The notes under the pieces are model-generated. The model ran no database searches, was not told the origin of the DNA, and saw only the letters and a list, made by a program, of their open reading frames with translations. Below, piece by piece: positions 46,904 to 54,951 of a DNA stretch of 64,000 nucleotides. Positions within the stretch are counted from its first letter, which is position 1. Each line of letters begins with the position of its first letter. The stretch comes from Planctomicrobium piriforme (GTDB taxonomy: Bacteria > Planctomycetota > Planctomycetia > Planctomycetales > Planctomycetaceae), in assembly GCF_900113665.1 (NCBI RefSeq), contig NZ_FOQD01000013.1, positions 62,001 to 126,000 on the forward strand. The letters run 5' to 3'. The position numbers were made by a program, and so were the translations under genes.

Positions 46904-46952
46904 GAAGCACGAAATCCGAAACGTCTGTTTCGAAATTCGGATTTCGTGCTTC
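46904..46952. repeat. Perfect palindrome of the TTTCGGATTTCGTGCTTC family (copy 3), possible two-way terminator
   Basis: GAAGCACGAAATCCGAA (46904-46920) and TTCGGATTTCGTGCTTC (46936-46952) match perfectly over 17 bp with a 15-nt loop. It fills the 64-bp gap between the stops of the sulfatase and the convergent phoB gene, and weakly T-rich DNA follows on the plus strand. It could end transcription in both directions. Confidence 0.7.
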
Positions 46953-46960
46953 AATATTTC

Positions 46961-47656
46961 TTAATTGTTTCTCATCGGGCGAAAGCGGTACCCGATGCCG
47001 CGGATGGTTTCAATCTGGTCGGCCAGCTCGAGCAGCTTCTTTCGCAGCGCTCGAATGTGGACATCGATCGTGCGTTCCATCGAGTTTGCGTCTTCTCCTC
47101 GGCAGCAGTCGAGCAGTTCGTTGCGGCTGAACGTCCGGCCCGGCTGTCGGGCGAGCGTCCACAGCAATCGAAACTCAGTCGGAGTCAGCGGAAGTTCTTC
47201 ACCCCGCAGTTTGACGATGTGATGCGTGCGATCGATTTCGATGTCGCCAATCGACAGTTGCTCGCGGTCGTCGTCCTCGGCAGGCGGACGCCGCAGGAGC
47301 GCCTTGACCCGTTCGATCAACGGCTTCACCCGGAACGGCTTGGCGACGTAGTCGTCGGCGCCCATGTTGAAACCGACGACTTCGTCGATCTCGTCGTCTT
47401 TGGCGGTGAGCATGAGAATCCGCACGTTCTTCGTGCGCTGCTCGCTCCGCAGTTGACGGCACACCTGCAGACCGTCGGGGGGCGGGATCATAAGGTCCAG
47501 TACGACCACATCCGGCACCTGCGCCTGGCATTTCTGCAGCGCATCCCGGCCATCAATGGCCGTGGTGACATCAAAGTTTTCTTTCTGAAAGTTGTACTGC
47601 AATGCGTCCAGAATCGATGGTTCGTCTTCGACGATGAGGATTCTTGGCTTGCTCAT
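46961..47656 (-). CDS. phoB: Response regulator, PhoB-like (OmpR family)
   Basis: 231 aa. Receiver domain with acidic pocket E10/D11, phosphoacceptor Asp54 in VVVLDLMIP and Lys in DDYVAKPF; then an OmpR/PhoB winged-helix DNA-binding domain (LTPTEFRLLWTLARQPGRTF to IRGIGYRF). As the last gene of the pst-phoU operon it is most likely PhoB, the activator of phosphate-starvation genes. Its start overlaps the phoU stop (ATGA). No PhoR kinase gene follows in the window, so the partner must be elsewhere. Confidence 0.92.
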   Translation of the reverse strand: MSKPRILIVEDEPSILDALQYNFQKENFDVTTAIDGRDALQKCQAQVPDVVVLDLMIPPPDGLQVCRQLRSEQRTKNVRILMLTAKDDEIDEVVGFNMGADDYVAKPFRVKPLIERVKALLRRPPAEDDDREQLSIGDIEIDRTHHIVKLRGEELPLTPTEFRLLWTLARQPGRTFSRNELLDCCRGEDANSMERTIDVHIRALRKKLLELADQIETIRGIGYRFRPMRNN

Positions 47657-48336
47657 GAAATGGCCTGTGCCTCTCCTTCGAGCTTTCGCGCATGCCGGAT
47701 AATGCGGCCTTCCACCAGGTAGACCACGTCTTCGGCAATGTTGGTCGCGTGATCCGCGACCCGTTCGACTTGCCGAACCGCTGAAAACAGATGGAGCAGC
47801 GCATCCAGCTGTCCCGGCGACTTGTGCATGTATTCGATCAACTGTTCGATCAACCCTTTATTCATCTCGTCGATCTGGTCGTCTTCCTGGCAGACCTTAC
47901 GGGCGAGTTCGCTGTTGAGATCGACATAGGCGTCGATGCTGCGGTGCAGCATGTTCACCGCCCGTTCCGCCATTTCTTTCAGATCGTCAGGCACGGTCAC
48001 CTGCGGCGAGTTGAGCAGTCCGCTCGCCCGTTCTGAAATATTGACCGCCAGGTCGGCCACCCGTTCGAGTTCGCCAGCCACCTTCATCACAGTCGTGATC
48101 CGCCGCAGATCGATTGCCACCGGCTGATACAGCGCCAGAATTTTCAGGCACGAGTCTTCGATCCGCACGTCCCAGCGGTCGATGTCGGTGTCTTCGCGAA
48201 TCAGCCGCCGCGTTTCTTCAAAGTCGGGGGCCGAGAGCTGATTCACCGCGCGATGAATCATGTCTTCCACGCGGGTACACATCGACAACAGGTCGCGATG
48301 CAATTCCGACAGATCCAGTTGCATGTGTACTGACAT
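47653..48336 (-). CDS. phoU: Phosphate-signalling regulator PhoU
   Basis: 227 aa, the standard length. Two PhoU repeats of three helices each; the metal-binding motifs read EDTDIDRWDVRIED in the first and EDDQIDEMNKG in the second, followed by QVERVADHATNIAEDVVYLV. PhoU restrains the Pst transporter and PhoR signalling when phosphate is plentiful. GAGGAAC lies just before the ATG. It is separated from pstB by a 107-bp gap that holds a long inverted repeat and overlaps phoB by 4 bp. Confidence 0.95.
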   Translation of the reverse strand: MSVHMQLDLSELHRDLLSMCTRVEDMIHRAVNQLSAPDFEETRRLIREDTDIDRWDVRIEDSCLKILALYQPVAIDLRRITTVMKVAGELERVADLAVNISERASGLLNSPQVTVPDDLKEMAERAVNMLHRSIDAYVDLNSELARKVCQEDDQIDEMNKGLIEQLIEYMHKSPGQLDALLHLFSAVRQVERVADHATNIAEDVVYLVEGRIIRHARKLEGEAQAIS

Positions 48337-48360
48337 GGGGGTTCCTCATTGATTCGGAGA

Positions 48361-48435
48361 CTTGAGGCGTGAGACCTGAGGCTTGAGCGAAGAGATGAAA
48401 CGCGTTTCCTCAAGCCTCACGCCTCAGATCTCAAG
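48361..48435. repeat. Inverted repeat of the CTTGAGGCGTGAG type inside the pst-pho operon
   Basis: 27-nt left arm 48361-48387 (CTTGAGGCGTGAGACC and on) and right arm 48409-48435 (CTCAAGCCTCACGCC and on) are mirrored with mismatches around a 21-nt loop. In RNA this would be a stable stem between pstB and phoU, able to limit read-through or protect the upstream mRNA. Confidence 0.6.
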
Positions 48436-48443
48436 CCTGCCAC

Positions 48444-49274
48444 TCAGCCAAACCGGCCGGTGATGTAGTCCTGGGTCTGCTTTTCCCGGGGATTGGTAAA
48501 GATCTGTTCGGTATCGCCGATTTCGATCAGGCTCCCTTTGAGAAAAAATGCGGTGAAGTCGCTCACCCGAGCGGCCTGCTGCATGTTGTGCGTCACGATG
48601 ACGATGGTGTAGTTCTCTTTGAGTTCGAAGATCAGGTCTTCGATCCGGGCCGTGCTGGCGGGATCGAGAGCGCTCGCCGGTTCATCCATCAGCAGCACCT
48701 GAGGGTCGGTCGCTAGAGCCCGGGCAATACACAGCCGCTGCTGCTGCCCGCCTGAGAGCGCCATTGCCGATTCGTGCATCCGCGTCTGGACTTCTTTCCA
48801 GAGTGCCGCCCGTTTCAGGGACGATTCGACAATGCTCGCCAGCTTCTCTTTGTCCTTCAGTCCGGCAACGCGCGGCCCGTAGGCGACGTTGTCGAAGATC
48901 GATTTCGGAAACGGCGTCGACTTCTGAAACACCATCCCCACTTGCTTTCGCAGCGCCACGACGTCGACGTCGCTGTCGTAGATGTCCTGCCCATCGAGGA
49001 GGATCTCGCCCGTGTGCCGGGTGCCCTCAATGATGTCGTTCATCCGGTTCAACGTGCGGAGAAACGTACTTTTGCCGCAGCCGCTGGGACCGATCAGCGC
49101 GGTCACCGCGCGTTCGGGAATGACCATCGAAATGTCGTGCAGCGCCTGCGCGTCTCCGTAGTAGAAGCACAGCGACCGCGATTCGATCTTGGGCTTGCGA
49201 GGCTCTTTCAACGCTTCCCCATTCCCGAGTGGGCGTTTCACGAGTCCAGAGAAGGAAGATGCCGTATTCGCCAT
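48444..49274 (-). CDS. pstB: Phosphate ABC transporter ATP-binding protein PstB
   Basis: 276 aa from the ATG at 49274; the longer frame from 49670 only shadows pstA. Walker A GPSGCGKST is at 62-70; LSGGQQQRL signature, Walker B QVLLMDEPASALDP and the His switch in VTHNMQQA follow. The specific PstB marker LRTLNRMNDIIEG is present. It powers phosphate import with PstS, PstC and PstA at the inner membrane. It lies 20 bp after pstA. Confidence 0.96.
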   Translation of the reverse strand: MANTASSFSGLVKRPLGNGEALKEPRKPKIESRSLCFYYGDAQALHDISMVIPERAVTALIGPSGCGKSTFLRTLNRMNDIIEGTRHTGEILLDGQDIYDSDVDVVALRKQVGMVFQKSTPFPKSIFDNVAYGPRVAGLKDKEKLASIVESSLKRAALWKEVQTRMHESAMALSGGQQQRLCIARALATDPQVLLMDEPASALDPASTARIEDLIFELKENYTIVIVTHNMQQAARVSDFTAFFLKGSLIEIGDTEQIFTNPREKQTQDYITGRFG

Positions 49275-49294
49275 GGAAAACAAGACCGTTGCGG

Positions 49295-50371
49295 CTACCA
49301 GCGAAGATGCTTGCTGTAGCGGTTTCGAATCAGAATGGCCAAGCCGTTCAACACGAGCAGAATGGCCAGCAGCACGACGATACCCGCCGCCGCAACATAT
49401 TTGAACTCTTCTTTCGACTGCCGCACCCAGTTGAAAATCTGAATCGGCATCACGGTAAACGTATCGAACGGGGCTTTGATCAGTCCCTCGGGGTGCGAGG
49501 AAAGATCCGAAAGACTGTCCAGATTGCCCGGCGCGAAGTAGACGAACGTCATCGCTCCCAGCATGACCAGCGGGGCGGTTTCGCCAATCGCCCGCGAGAT
49601 TGCCAGAATCACCCCGGTCATGATGCCGGGCACGGCGGCCGGCAGTACCTGATGGCGAATCGTCTGCCACCGCGTTGCTCCCAAAGCCAGCGAAGCATGA
49701 CGCAGCGTTGGAGGAATCGCCCGCAGCGCCTCCTGCGAGGCAATGATAATCACCGGCAAAATCAGCAGCGTCAGGGTCAGAGCGCCCGACAGCACCACGC
49801 GGCCGAACGGCAGCGGAATCAGATACTGGCCGAAATGCTCCGACCAGAAAAAGCCTTCAATCGTCCAGCCTGTCCACTTGTGGATATATCCGTGCGGGCC
49901 GAACAGGCCGAACATCCGCACAAACACCGTGAGACCCAGGATGCCGTAAACGATCGACGGCACCCCGGCAAGATTCGAAAGATTCACTCGAATGATGCGA
50001 TTCAGCCAGTTGTTGGCCGCGTACTCTTCAAGGTACACCGCAGCGCCCACGCCGATCGGCACGGCGAACAAGATCGTGAGACCAATCACCCAGCCGGTCC
50101 CCAGAACGCCCGCTAGAATGCCAGCCTTTTGTGGAAAACGCGCCGAGTCGAAACTGCTGAGGAACTGCCAGTCCAGCCAGCCGACCGCATTCTTCGTCAC
50201 CGAGACCAGCAGCACGAGCAGAATCGCAACGCTGAACCAGACCGCGCCGCGGCAGGTCCATTCGAACAGCCGGTTTTCTTTCTTCCCTTTGGTCAGACTC
50301 ACGTTTGTAGCCGGCGCAGGCACAGCTGGCGCTGCTGCGACTTCGGGACTGTTTTGAATCGGCTCGGTCAT
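49295..50371 (-). CDS. pstA: Phosphate ABC transporter permease PstA
   Basis: 358 aa from the ATG at 50371, which overlaps the pstC stop (ATGA). Six membrane helices follow a Pro/Ala-rich N-terminal tail of about 30 residues. The EAA-type coupling loop EALRAIPPTLRHASLALGATRW and the PstA end motif ISRAIGETAPLVMLGA are clear. With PstC it forms the membrane pore of the high-affinity phosphate importer. An extra hydrophilic loop (FGPHGYIHKWTGW and on, mid-protein) is longer than in E. coli PstA. Confidence 0.95.
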   Translation of the reverse strand: MTEPIQNSPEVAAAPAVPAPATNVSLTKGKKENRLFEWTCRGAVWFSVAILLVLLVSVTKNAVGWLDWQFLSSFDSARFPQKAGILAGVLGTGWVIGLTILFAVPIGVGAAVYLEEYAANNWLNRIIRVNLSNLAGVPSIVYGILGLTVFVRMFGLFGPHGYIHKWTGWTIEGFFWSEHFGQYLIPLPFGRVVLSGALTLTLLILPVIIIASQEALRAIPPTLRHASLALGATRWQTIRHQVLPAAVPGIMTGVILAISRAIGETAPLVMLGAMTFVYFAPGNLDSLSDLSSHPEGLIKAPFDTFTVMPIQIFNWVRQSKEEFKYVAAAGIVVLLAILLVLNGLAILIRNRYSKHLRW

Positions 50372-51309
50372 TGGTAGACCTCGCGGAAACGGTGCATCCA
50401 CCACTGTGACAGCACGTTCATCAGCAGCGTGATGCAGAACAGGGTCAATCCCACGGCATACAGACTCTTGTATTCAATCGATCCGGCCGGCGTGTCCCCC
50501 AGACTGATATTCACCATGAAGGCGGTCATCGTCTGGATACTCTTGAGCGGATTGAGAGTAATCACCGGACTCTGTCCTGCCGCGATCACGACGGCCATCG
50601 TCTCGCCAATCGCCCGGGAAATTGCCAGCAGGAACGAAGCGATAATCCCCGACGTCGCCGCCGGAACCACCACTCGCACGCAGACGTCATATTTGGTCGA
50701 GCCGAGCGCATAACCCGCCTCGCGTAAACTTCGCGGCACCGCCCGCAATGCATCTTCGCTGAGCGAACAGACCATAGGGATGATCATGATCCCGACGACC
50801 AGTCCGGCGCTGAGGGCGTTGAACCCGTCGACATCGAAGCCCAGCATTCCCTGAAAGAACGGTCGCAACACATAGGGAGTAATGAACTCCAGCGCGAAGT
50901 ACCCGTAAACGACGGTCGGAATCCCGGCCAGAATTTCCAGGAACGGCTTCACCATCCGACGGACTTTGGGGGCCGCGTACTCGCTGAGATAGATGGCCGC
51001 CAGCATCCCGATCGGCAGGCCGGTCACGGCGGCAATTCCCGCAACCAGAATCGTTCCGCACAAGAGCGGCAGCACGCCGAAATGTTTATCCGCAAACTGC
51101 GGCGACCACTTCGTCGAGCCGAAGAACTCCCAGGGAGAAATCTCCTGGAAGAACGCCTTCCCCCCCGTCAGCGAGAACACCGACTCCGACAGCATCACGA
51201 CGACGATCCCCAGCGTGGTGGCAATCGACACCAGCGCACAGAGGAAGAGCAGGCTTTCGATCACCTGCTCTTGGAATCGGGTCGCGGTGTATCGTCTACG
51301 CAGAGACAA
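50368..51309 (-). CDS. pstC: Phosphate ABC transporter permease PstC
   Basis: 313 aa. The start is TTG at 51309: an in-frame TGA lies two codons upstream and no ATG or GTG occurs close by, while GGTGATG precedes the TTG. Six membrane helices; the coupling loop EDALRAVPRSLREAGYALGS and ISRAIGETMAVVIAAGQ are diagnostic. It pairs with PstA. It starts 102 bp after pstS, in line with an operon led by pstS. Confidence 0.94.
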   Translation of the reverse strand: MSLRRRYTATRFQEQVIESLLFLCALVSIATTLGIVVVMLSESVFSLTGGKAFFQEISPWEFFGSTKWSPQFADKHFGVLPLLCGTILVAGIAAVTGLPIGMLAAIYLSEYAAPKVRRMVKPFLEILAGIPTVVYGYFALEFITPYVLRPFFQGMLGFDVDGFNALSAGLVVGIMIIPMVCSLSEDALRAVPRSLREAGYALGSTKYDVCVRVVVPAATSGIIASFLLAISRAIGETMAVVIAAGQSPVITLNPLKSIQTMTAFMVNISLGDTPAGSIEYKSLYAVGLTLFCITLLMNVLSQWWMHRFREVYQ

Positions 51310-51411
51310 GCATCACCATGTTCACGCCGCCGGCCGTTGAGCCAGCAGCCACAATCCGCCTCGGATCTTCAAAACAATCATTCGATCAGGACGCAGGGAC
51401 AAGTCGCCGCA

Positions 51412-52425
51412 TCACGGAGCAACCGACAACGCCTTCAGCTTCCCCTGATTCTCGATGTAATAGGCGAAGCCAAAGTAGCCAAGGGCATGTTCATCCCCCG
51501 CCACCCCGGTGACCAGGAAGTTGTCATCGCCGCTCTGCTGATAGTCGGAGCGGGACGCCCCCTTTTTACCGCAAATCTCTTCCGTAAAGTATTCAAACGT
51601 CCCGGAATCCGTATCCGGCCCGAACAATTTGATGGCTGCGTTCGGGTAAGCCGGATTGATGTCCGACCATTTCTGAACCTTGCTTTCCGGATTCCAGATC
51701 TTCTTCAGCTCTTCGACTGTGATTCCGGCAATCCAGTCGGCTTTGGGATTCACGACGATCGTGAGACCGTCGATGCCGACCTTCATTTCCAGATATTCGA
51801 TTCCCGCCTTCTGGCAGAGTTCTTTTTCTGAGTCCTTGATACCCCGTGAGGCATCGCAGATGTCGATTTCCCCGGAGCAGAATTTCTTGAACCCGCCGCC
51901 TGTTCCGGAAGTGCCCACAGGCACCCGAACGTTGGCATGCAGCTTGGAAAACTCTTCTGCGACGGCGGTGGTGATGGGCGCGACGGTACTCGATCCGTCC
52001 ACCAGCACCTGACCGTTGAGCGTTTCACTGGCCTTGCCGCCTGCCGCCTTGATGGCATCATCCAGCAGCTTGACTTGTGCGTCATAGTCGGCGTCGTCGA
52101 GTTCGACATACCCGCTCTCGCCCACCAGGGCGCGACCTTCAGGACTGAAGTAGTATTCCAGAAAGGCGATGGCCTCCGGCTTCTTCAACACCGCCTTGTT
52201 GACGTACAGAAACAGCGGACGCGACAAGGGCTTGTAAGTCCCCGACTTGATCGTCTCGGGACTTGGAGCTATCGCCCCTTCGGGCACGAAACCCTTCACA
52301 GGAGCCGCTGCTGTCCCGCTGCCGCCAGTCGTTGAGCCGGACTCTGAAGTCGACTTTCCCTGCGGCTCGCAGCCGACCAGCAGCAAGCCCAGCACGCCGC
52401 ACAGCAGCCATCCATTACAACGCAT
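51412..52425 (-). CDS. pstS: Phosphate-binding lipoprotein PstS with circularly permuted domain order
   Basis: 337 aa. Lipoprotein signal ends LLVGC (Cys19), then a Ser/Gly-rich linker to about 43. Residues 46-110 (APSPETIKSGTYKPLSRPLF, then GYVELD) are the block that normally ends PstS. Residues about 138-337 are the block that normally begins it: DGSSTV 143-148, GTSGTGGGFKKFC 171-183, DASR 191-194, DSGTFEYF 273-280, and ALGYFGFAYYIEN close to the C-terminus. The usual order is reversed, with a 25-residue helical joint (111-135) linking the former ends. All phosphate ligand loops remain, so binding is expected. It leads the pst operon, and the frame is open throughout. Confidence 0.92.
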   Translation of the reverse strand: MRCNGWLLCGVLGLLLVGCEPQGKSTSESGSTTGGSGTAAAPVKGFVPEGAIAPSPETIKSGTYKPLSRPLFLYVNKAVLKKPEAIAFLEYYFSPEGRALVGESGYVELDDADYDAQVKLLDDAIKAAGGKASETLNGQVLVDGSSTVAPITTAVAEEFSKLHANVRVPVGTSGTGGGFKKFCSGEIDICDASRGIKDSEKELCQKAGIEYLEMKVGIDGLTIVVNPKADWIAGITVEELKKIWNPESKVQKWSDINPAYPNAAIKLFGPDTDSGTFEYFTEEICGKKGASRSDYQQSGDDNFLVTGVAGDEHALGYFGFAYYIENQGKLKALSVAP

Positions 52426-52567
52426 GATTTCCCCTCAGAACGAATCTCGACCGGCACTGTCGCCAGCAGAGTCAAACCTTGACCGGTCGATTGCGAACAC
52501 ATCCCTCTCGCAGACCAACCGGATTGCCCATTGCGGCAACTCAACGTGAAGTAACGGTAGCGAGTTT

Positions 52568-52597
52568 TGTTAAGATGCCAACCGAGCGATTGTTAAG
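52568..52597 (-). promoter_or_regulatory. Candidate Pho-box direct repeat upstream of pstS
   Basis: On the minus strand CTTAACA occurs twice, 23 bp apart (about two helical turns), about 145 bp before the pstS start. TTAACA-type direct repeats bind PhoP/PhoB proteins in some phyla. The planctomycete Pho box is not known to me, so this is a guess from position and spacing. Confidence 0.3.
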
Positions 52598-52634
52598 ACT
52601 TCAAAAAGACGCAGCATCCTGCGACCTCGAAACG

Positions 52635-52671
52635 ACTTGCGGACGGAGCGAAACACGCTCCGTCCGCAAGT
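52635..52671. repeat. 16-bp perfect hairpin (ACTTGCGGACGGAGCG type)
   Basis: ACTTGCGGACGGAGCG and its exact complement flank a 5-nt loop, AAACA. It lies between pstS and metY, next to a copy of another dispersed repeat, so the 373-bp gap is largely repeat DNA. No T-run follows, so it is more like a REP element than a terminator. Confidence 0.65.
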
Positions 52672-52784
52672 AGAAGAAATTCGAAGCACGAAAATCGAAA
52701 TCCGAAACAGGATCCAGAATAATGGCCAGATCGTTTCGGATTTCGTGATTCGGATTTCGTGCTTTGAAAAGTTGTCTCCATGCA
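52672..52784. repeat. Dispersed repeat of the TTTCGGATTTCGTGCTTC family (copy 4)
   Basis: GAAATTCGAAGCACGAAAAT then CGAAATCCGAAAC on the left and TTTCGGATTTCGTGATTCGG then ATTTCGTGCTTTG on the right are mirrored around a centre of about 27 nt. It abuts the hairpin at 52635. Confidence 0.65.
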
Positions 52785-52798
52785 ACGCTGCCGCGCGC

Positions 52799-54085
52799 CT
52801 AGATCTGGTCGAGTGCCTGCTTGAGGTCGGCAATCAGGTCGGATTTGTCTTCTGTTCCGACCGACAGCCGCACAAAGCCCGGCGAAACGCCGGTCGCCTG
52901 TTGTTCTTCGGCGGTCAACTGCTGGTGCGTGGTGCTCGCCGGATGAATGATCAGTGATTTGCTGTCACCCACATTCGCCAGGTGCGAGAACAACTTCACC
53001 CCGTTGATCAGCTTGATCCCCCGTTCGCGCTGTTCGGCAGGGGTTTTGCCGGCCAGACCAAACCCGAACACTGCCCCCGCACCGTCCGGCAGGTACTTCT
53101 TCGCCAGCTTGTACGACGGATGCGATTCCAGCGTCGGCAGGTTGACCCATGCGACCTTTGAATGCGACGACAGGAACTCGGCCACGGCCTGGGCGTTCTC
53201 ACAGTGTCGCTGCATCCGCAGGTGGAGCGTTTCCAGACCCTGCAGAATCAGAAACGCGTTGAACGGACTCATCGCCGGTCCCAGGTCGCGGAGCAGTTGC
53301 GTGCGGGCCTTGAGAATGTAGGCGAGGTTCATCGGCCCGAACGTGTCATGGAACTTCATGCCGTGATACGACGGGTCAGGCTCGGTCAGTTCCGGGAACT
53401 TGCCGTTATTCCAGGGGAAGTCCCCTTTCTCGACAATGGCTCCGCCAATCGACGTCCCGTGCCCCCCAATGAACTTGGTGCAGGAGTGAACCACCACGTC
53501 CGCCCCATGCTCGAACGGCCGACACAGGTACGGGGTCGCCAGCGTATTGTCGACGATCAACGGAATGCCCGCCTCGTGAGCAATCGCGGCAATCGCTTCG
53601 AAGTCGGGGATGTCGCAGCGCGGGTTGCCGATCGACTCGACGAAGATGCACCGCGTCTTGTCGTTGATCGCCTTTTTGAAGTTCGCCGGATCCGACTGAT
53701 CGACGAACTTGCAGTCGATCCCGAACTTGGGGAACGTGTAATGGAACAGGTTGTACGTCCCGCCGTACAGGCTGGATGACGCCACCATGTTCTGCCCGGT
53801 CTGGGCGATGTTCAGAACGGCCAGTGATTCGGCGGCCTGACCGGATGCGACGGCGAGAGCCCCGCTTCCACCTTCCAGCATCGCCAGACGTTTTTCCAGT
53901 ACGTCACAGGTGGGGTTCATGATTCGGGAATAGATGTTCCCGAATTCCTGCAGGCCGAACAGCCGCGCGGCGTGATCGGTGTCGTTGAAGACGTAGGAGG
54001 TCGTCTGGTAGATCGGAACGGCGCGCGAATTGGTCGCCGAATCCGGCGACTGGCCGCCATGCAGACAAACAGTATCTCGTTTCAT
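52799..54085 (-). CDS. metY: O-acetylhomoserine aminocarboxypropyltransferase (PLP enzyme)
   Basis: 428 aa. Cys/Met-metabolism PLP family: YSRIMNPTCDVLEKRLAMLE near residue 52, ASGQAAE, and the PLP Lys204 in SCTKFIGGHG. Length and the GIKLINGVKLFSHLANVGDSKSL segment favour MetY (O-acetylhomoserine + sulfide to homocysteine) over cystathionine gamma-synthase, which is about 40 residues shorter. The 260-bp leader is GC-rich and could fold, but no known SAM or homocysteine riboswitch core was recognised. Confidence 0.93.
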   Translation of the reverse strand: MKRDTVCLHGGQSPDSATNSRAVPIYQTTSYVFNDTDHAARLFGLQEFGNIYSRIMNPTCDVLEKRLAMLEGGSGALAVASGQAAESLAVLNIAQTGQNMVASSSLYGGTYNLFHYTFPKFGIDCKFVDQSDPANFKKAINDKTRCIFVESIGNPRCDIPDFEAIAAIAHEAGIPLIVDNTLATPYLCRPFEHGADVVVHSCTKFIGGHGTSIGGAIVEKGDFPWNNGKFPELTEPDPSYHGMKFHDTFGPMNLAYILKARTQLLRDLGPAMSPFNAFLILQGLETLHLRMQRHCENAQAVAEFLSSHSKVAWVNLPTLESHPSYKLAKKYLPDGAGAVFGFGLAGKTPAEQRERGIKLINGVKLFSHLANVGDSKSLIIHPASTTHQQLTAEEQQATGVSPGFVRLSVGTEDKSDLIADLKQALDQI

Positions 54086-54345
54086 GATGTGGTCATCCTG
54101 GCGCAGAAGGTTGGAATCGATGGCAGCATCGCGCCAGTCCCCCGGACTGTTCCCCGATGTCTGACAAACGCGAGATGCGGAGCCCGTCAGCGTCCCTGGC
54201 CCGCCGCCCTGGCCTGTGGCCCCCAGGCAGCCGCTCTCCGCATTTGAACCGCGCGCACGATGCTGGTCGCAACGGCCTCAAAGCAGTCTCCCGCAGAGTC
54301 GGATGCTACCCGGCAGGCAAGCGAATCTCAAACCTTCAGGCCAAC

Positions 54346-54951
54346 TCACAGAACCTGGTCAACGACGGTGCGACCGGTCATTCCACTTTCGACTTGCTTC
54401 CGCAAGCCTGCGGGCTGCGACAACGGCGACCCCACCAAGGCGCTGCTCTCGCGGAGCGATTCCACCGAGTAAAACAGATCGGGATCGATTCGTCGGGCGA
54501 GCGCGATGAGCGGCTTCACCTCGCGGCGGCGCATCACCACATAGATCAGCGTCATCGGGTCATGCGAATCGCGGCCGTCGAACGAGAAGACGCGTGCAGT
54601 GCGATCGCGAAACATGTCGGCAAGCTCTTCTCCATGATGCGTAGAGACGACTCGTACCATGACGGCTCCGAGGGCAAGCCAGCGTTCGAGGGCGATGCCG
54701 ACTGCATTCCCTGTCGCAAACCCACCGGCATAGGCCATCAGCAATAGCGGACTGCCGGACGCTTTGTGGATCACCTGATTCATCACGGTGATCCAGACCA
54801 GCACCTCGCAAAAGCCCAGACACACGGACACGAGCGTCCGCCCCTGCACGACGCAGATCGTGCGCAGGGTTCCCATCGAGACATCCACAATCCGCAGCGA
54901 AAAAATGGCGAGAGCCAGCTGCCAGACCTGCAATCCATCCAGCCACGACAT
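54346..54951 (-). CDS. DUF2179/UPF0316 membrane protein
   Basis: 201 aa. Three membrane helices (about 12-32, 36-58 and 68-88, with SLRIVDVSMGTLRTICVVQG between the first two) followed by a soluble domain at about 95-180 with FSFDGRDSHDPMTLIYVVMR and a final helix-strand pair. This is the UPF0316 layout (DUF5698 membrane part plus DUF2179). DUF2179 domains of other proteins resemble nucleotide-sensing modules, but the function of this family is unknown. It stands 260 bp before metY on the same strand. Confidence 0.85.
   Translation of the reverse strand: MSWLDGLQVWQLALAIFSLRIVDVSMGTLRTICVVQGRTLVSVCLGFCEVLVWITVMNQVIHKASGSPLLLMAYAGGFATGNAVGIALERWLALGAVMVRVVSTHHGEELADMFRDRTARVFSFDGRDSHDPMTLIYVVMRRREVKPLIALARRIDPDLFYSVESLRESSALVGSPLSQPAGLRKQVESGMTGRTVVDQVL

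Noticed and set aside
49275..49670. Longer pstB start
   Set aside because: The added 132 residues are the antisense-frame shadow of pstA and match nothing in PstB.
51412..52425. Permuted PstS as an assembly or frameshift artefact
   Set aside because: A single open frame contains signal, both blocks and the joint, and it fits between pstC and the promoter region; an assembly swap would be unlikely to keep frame and signal peptide.
54086..54345. SAM or SAH riboswitch upstream of metY
   Set aside because: The leader is GC-rich and could fold, but no consensus core of SAM-I, SAM-II or SAH elements could be matched by eye.
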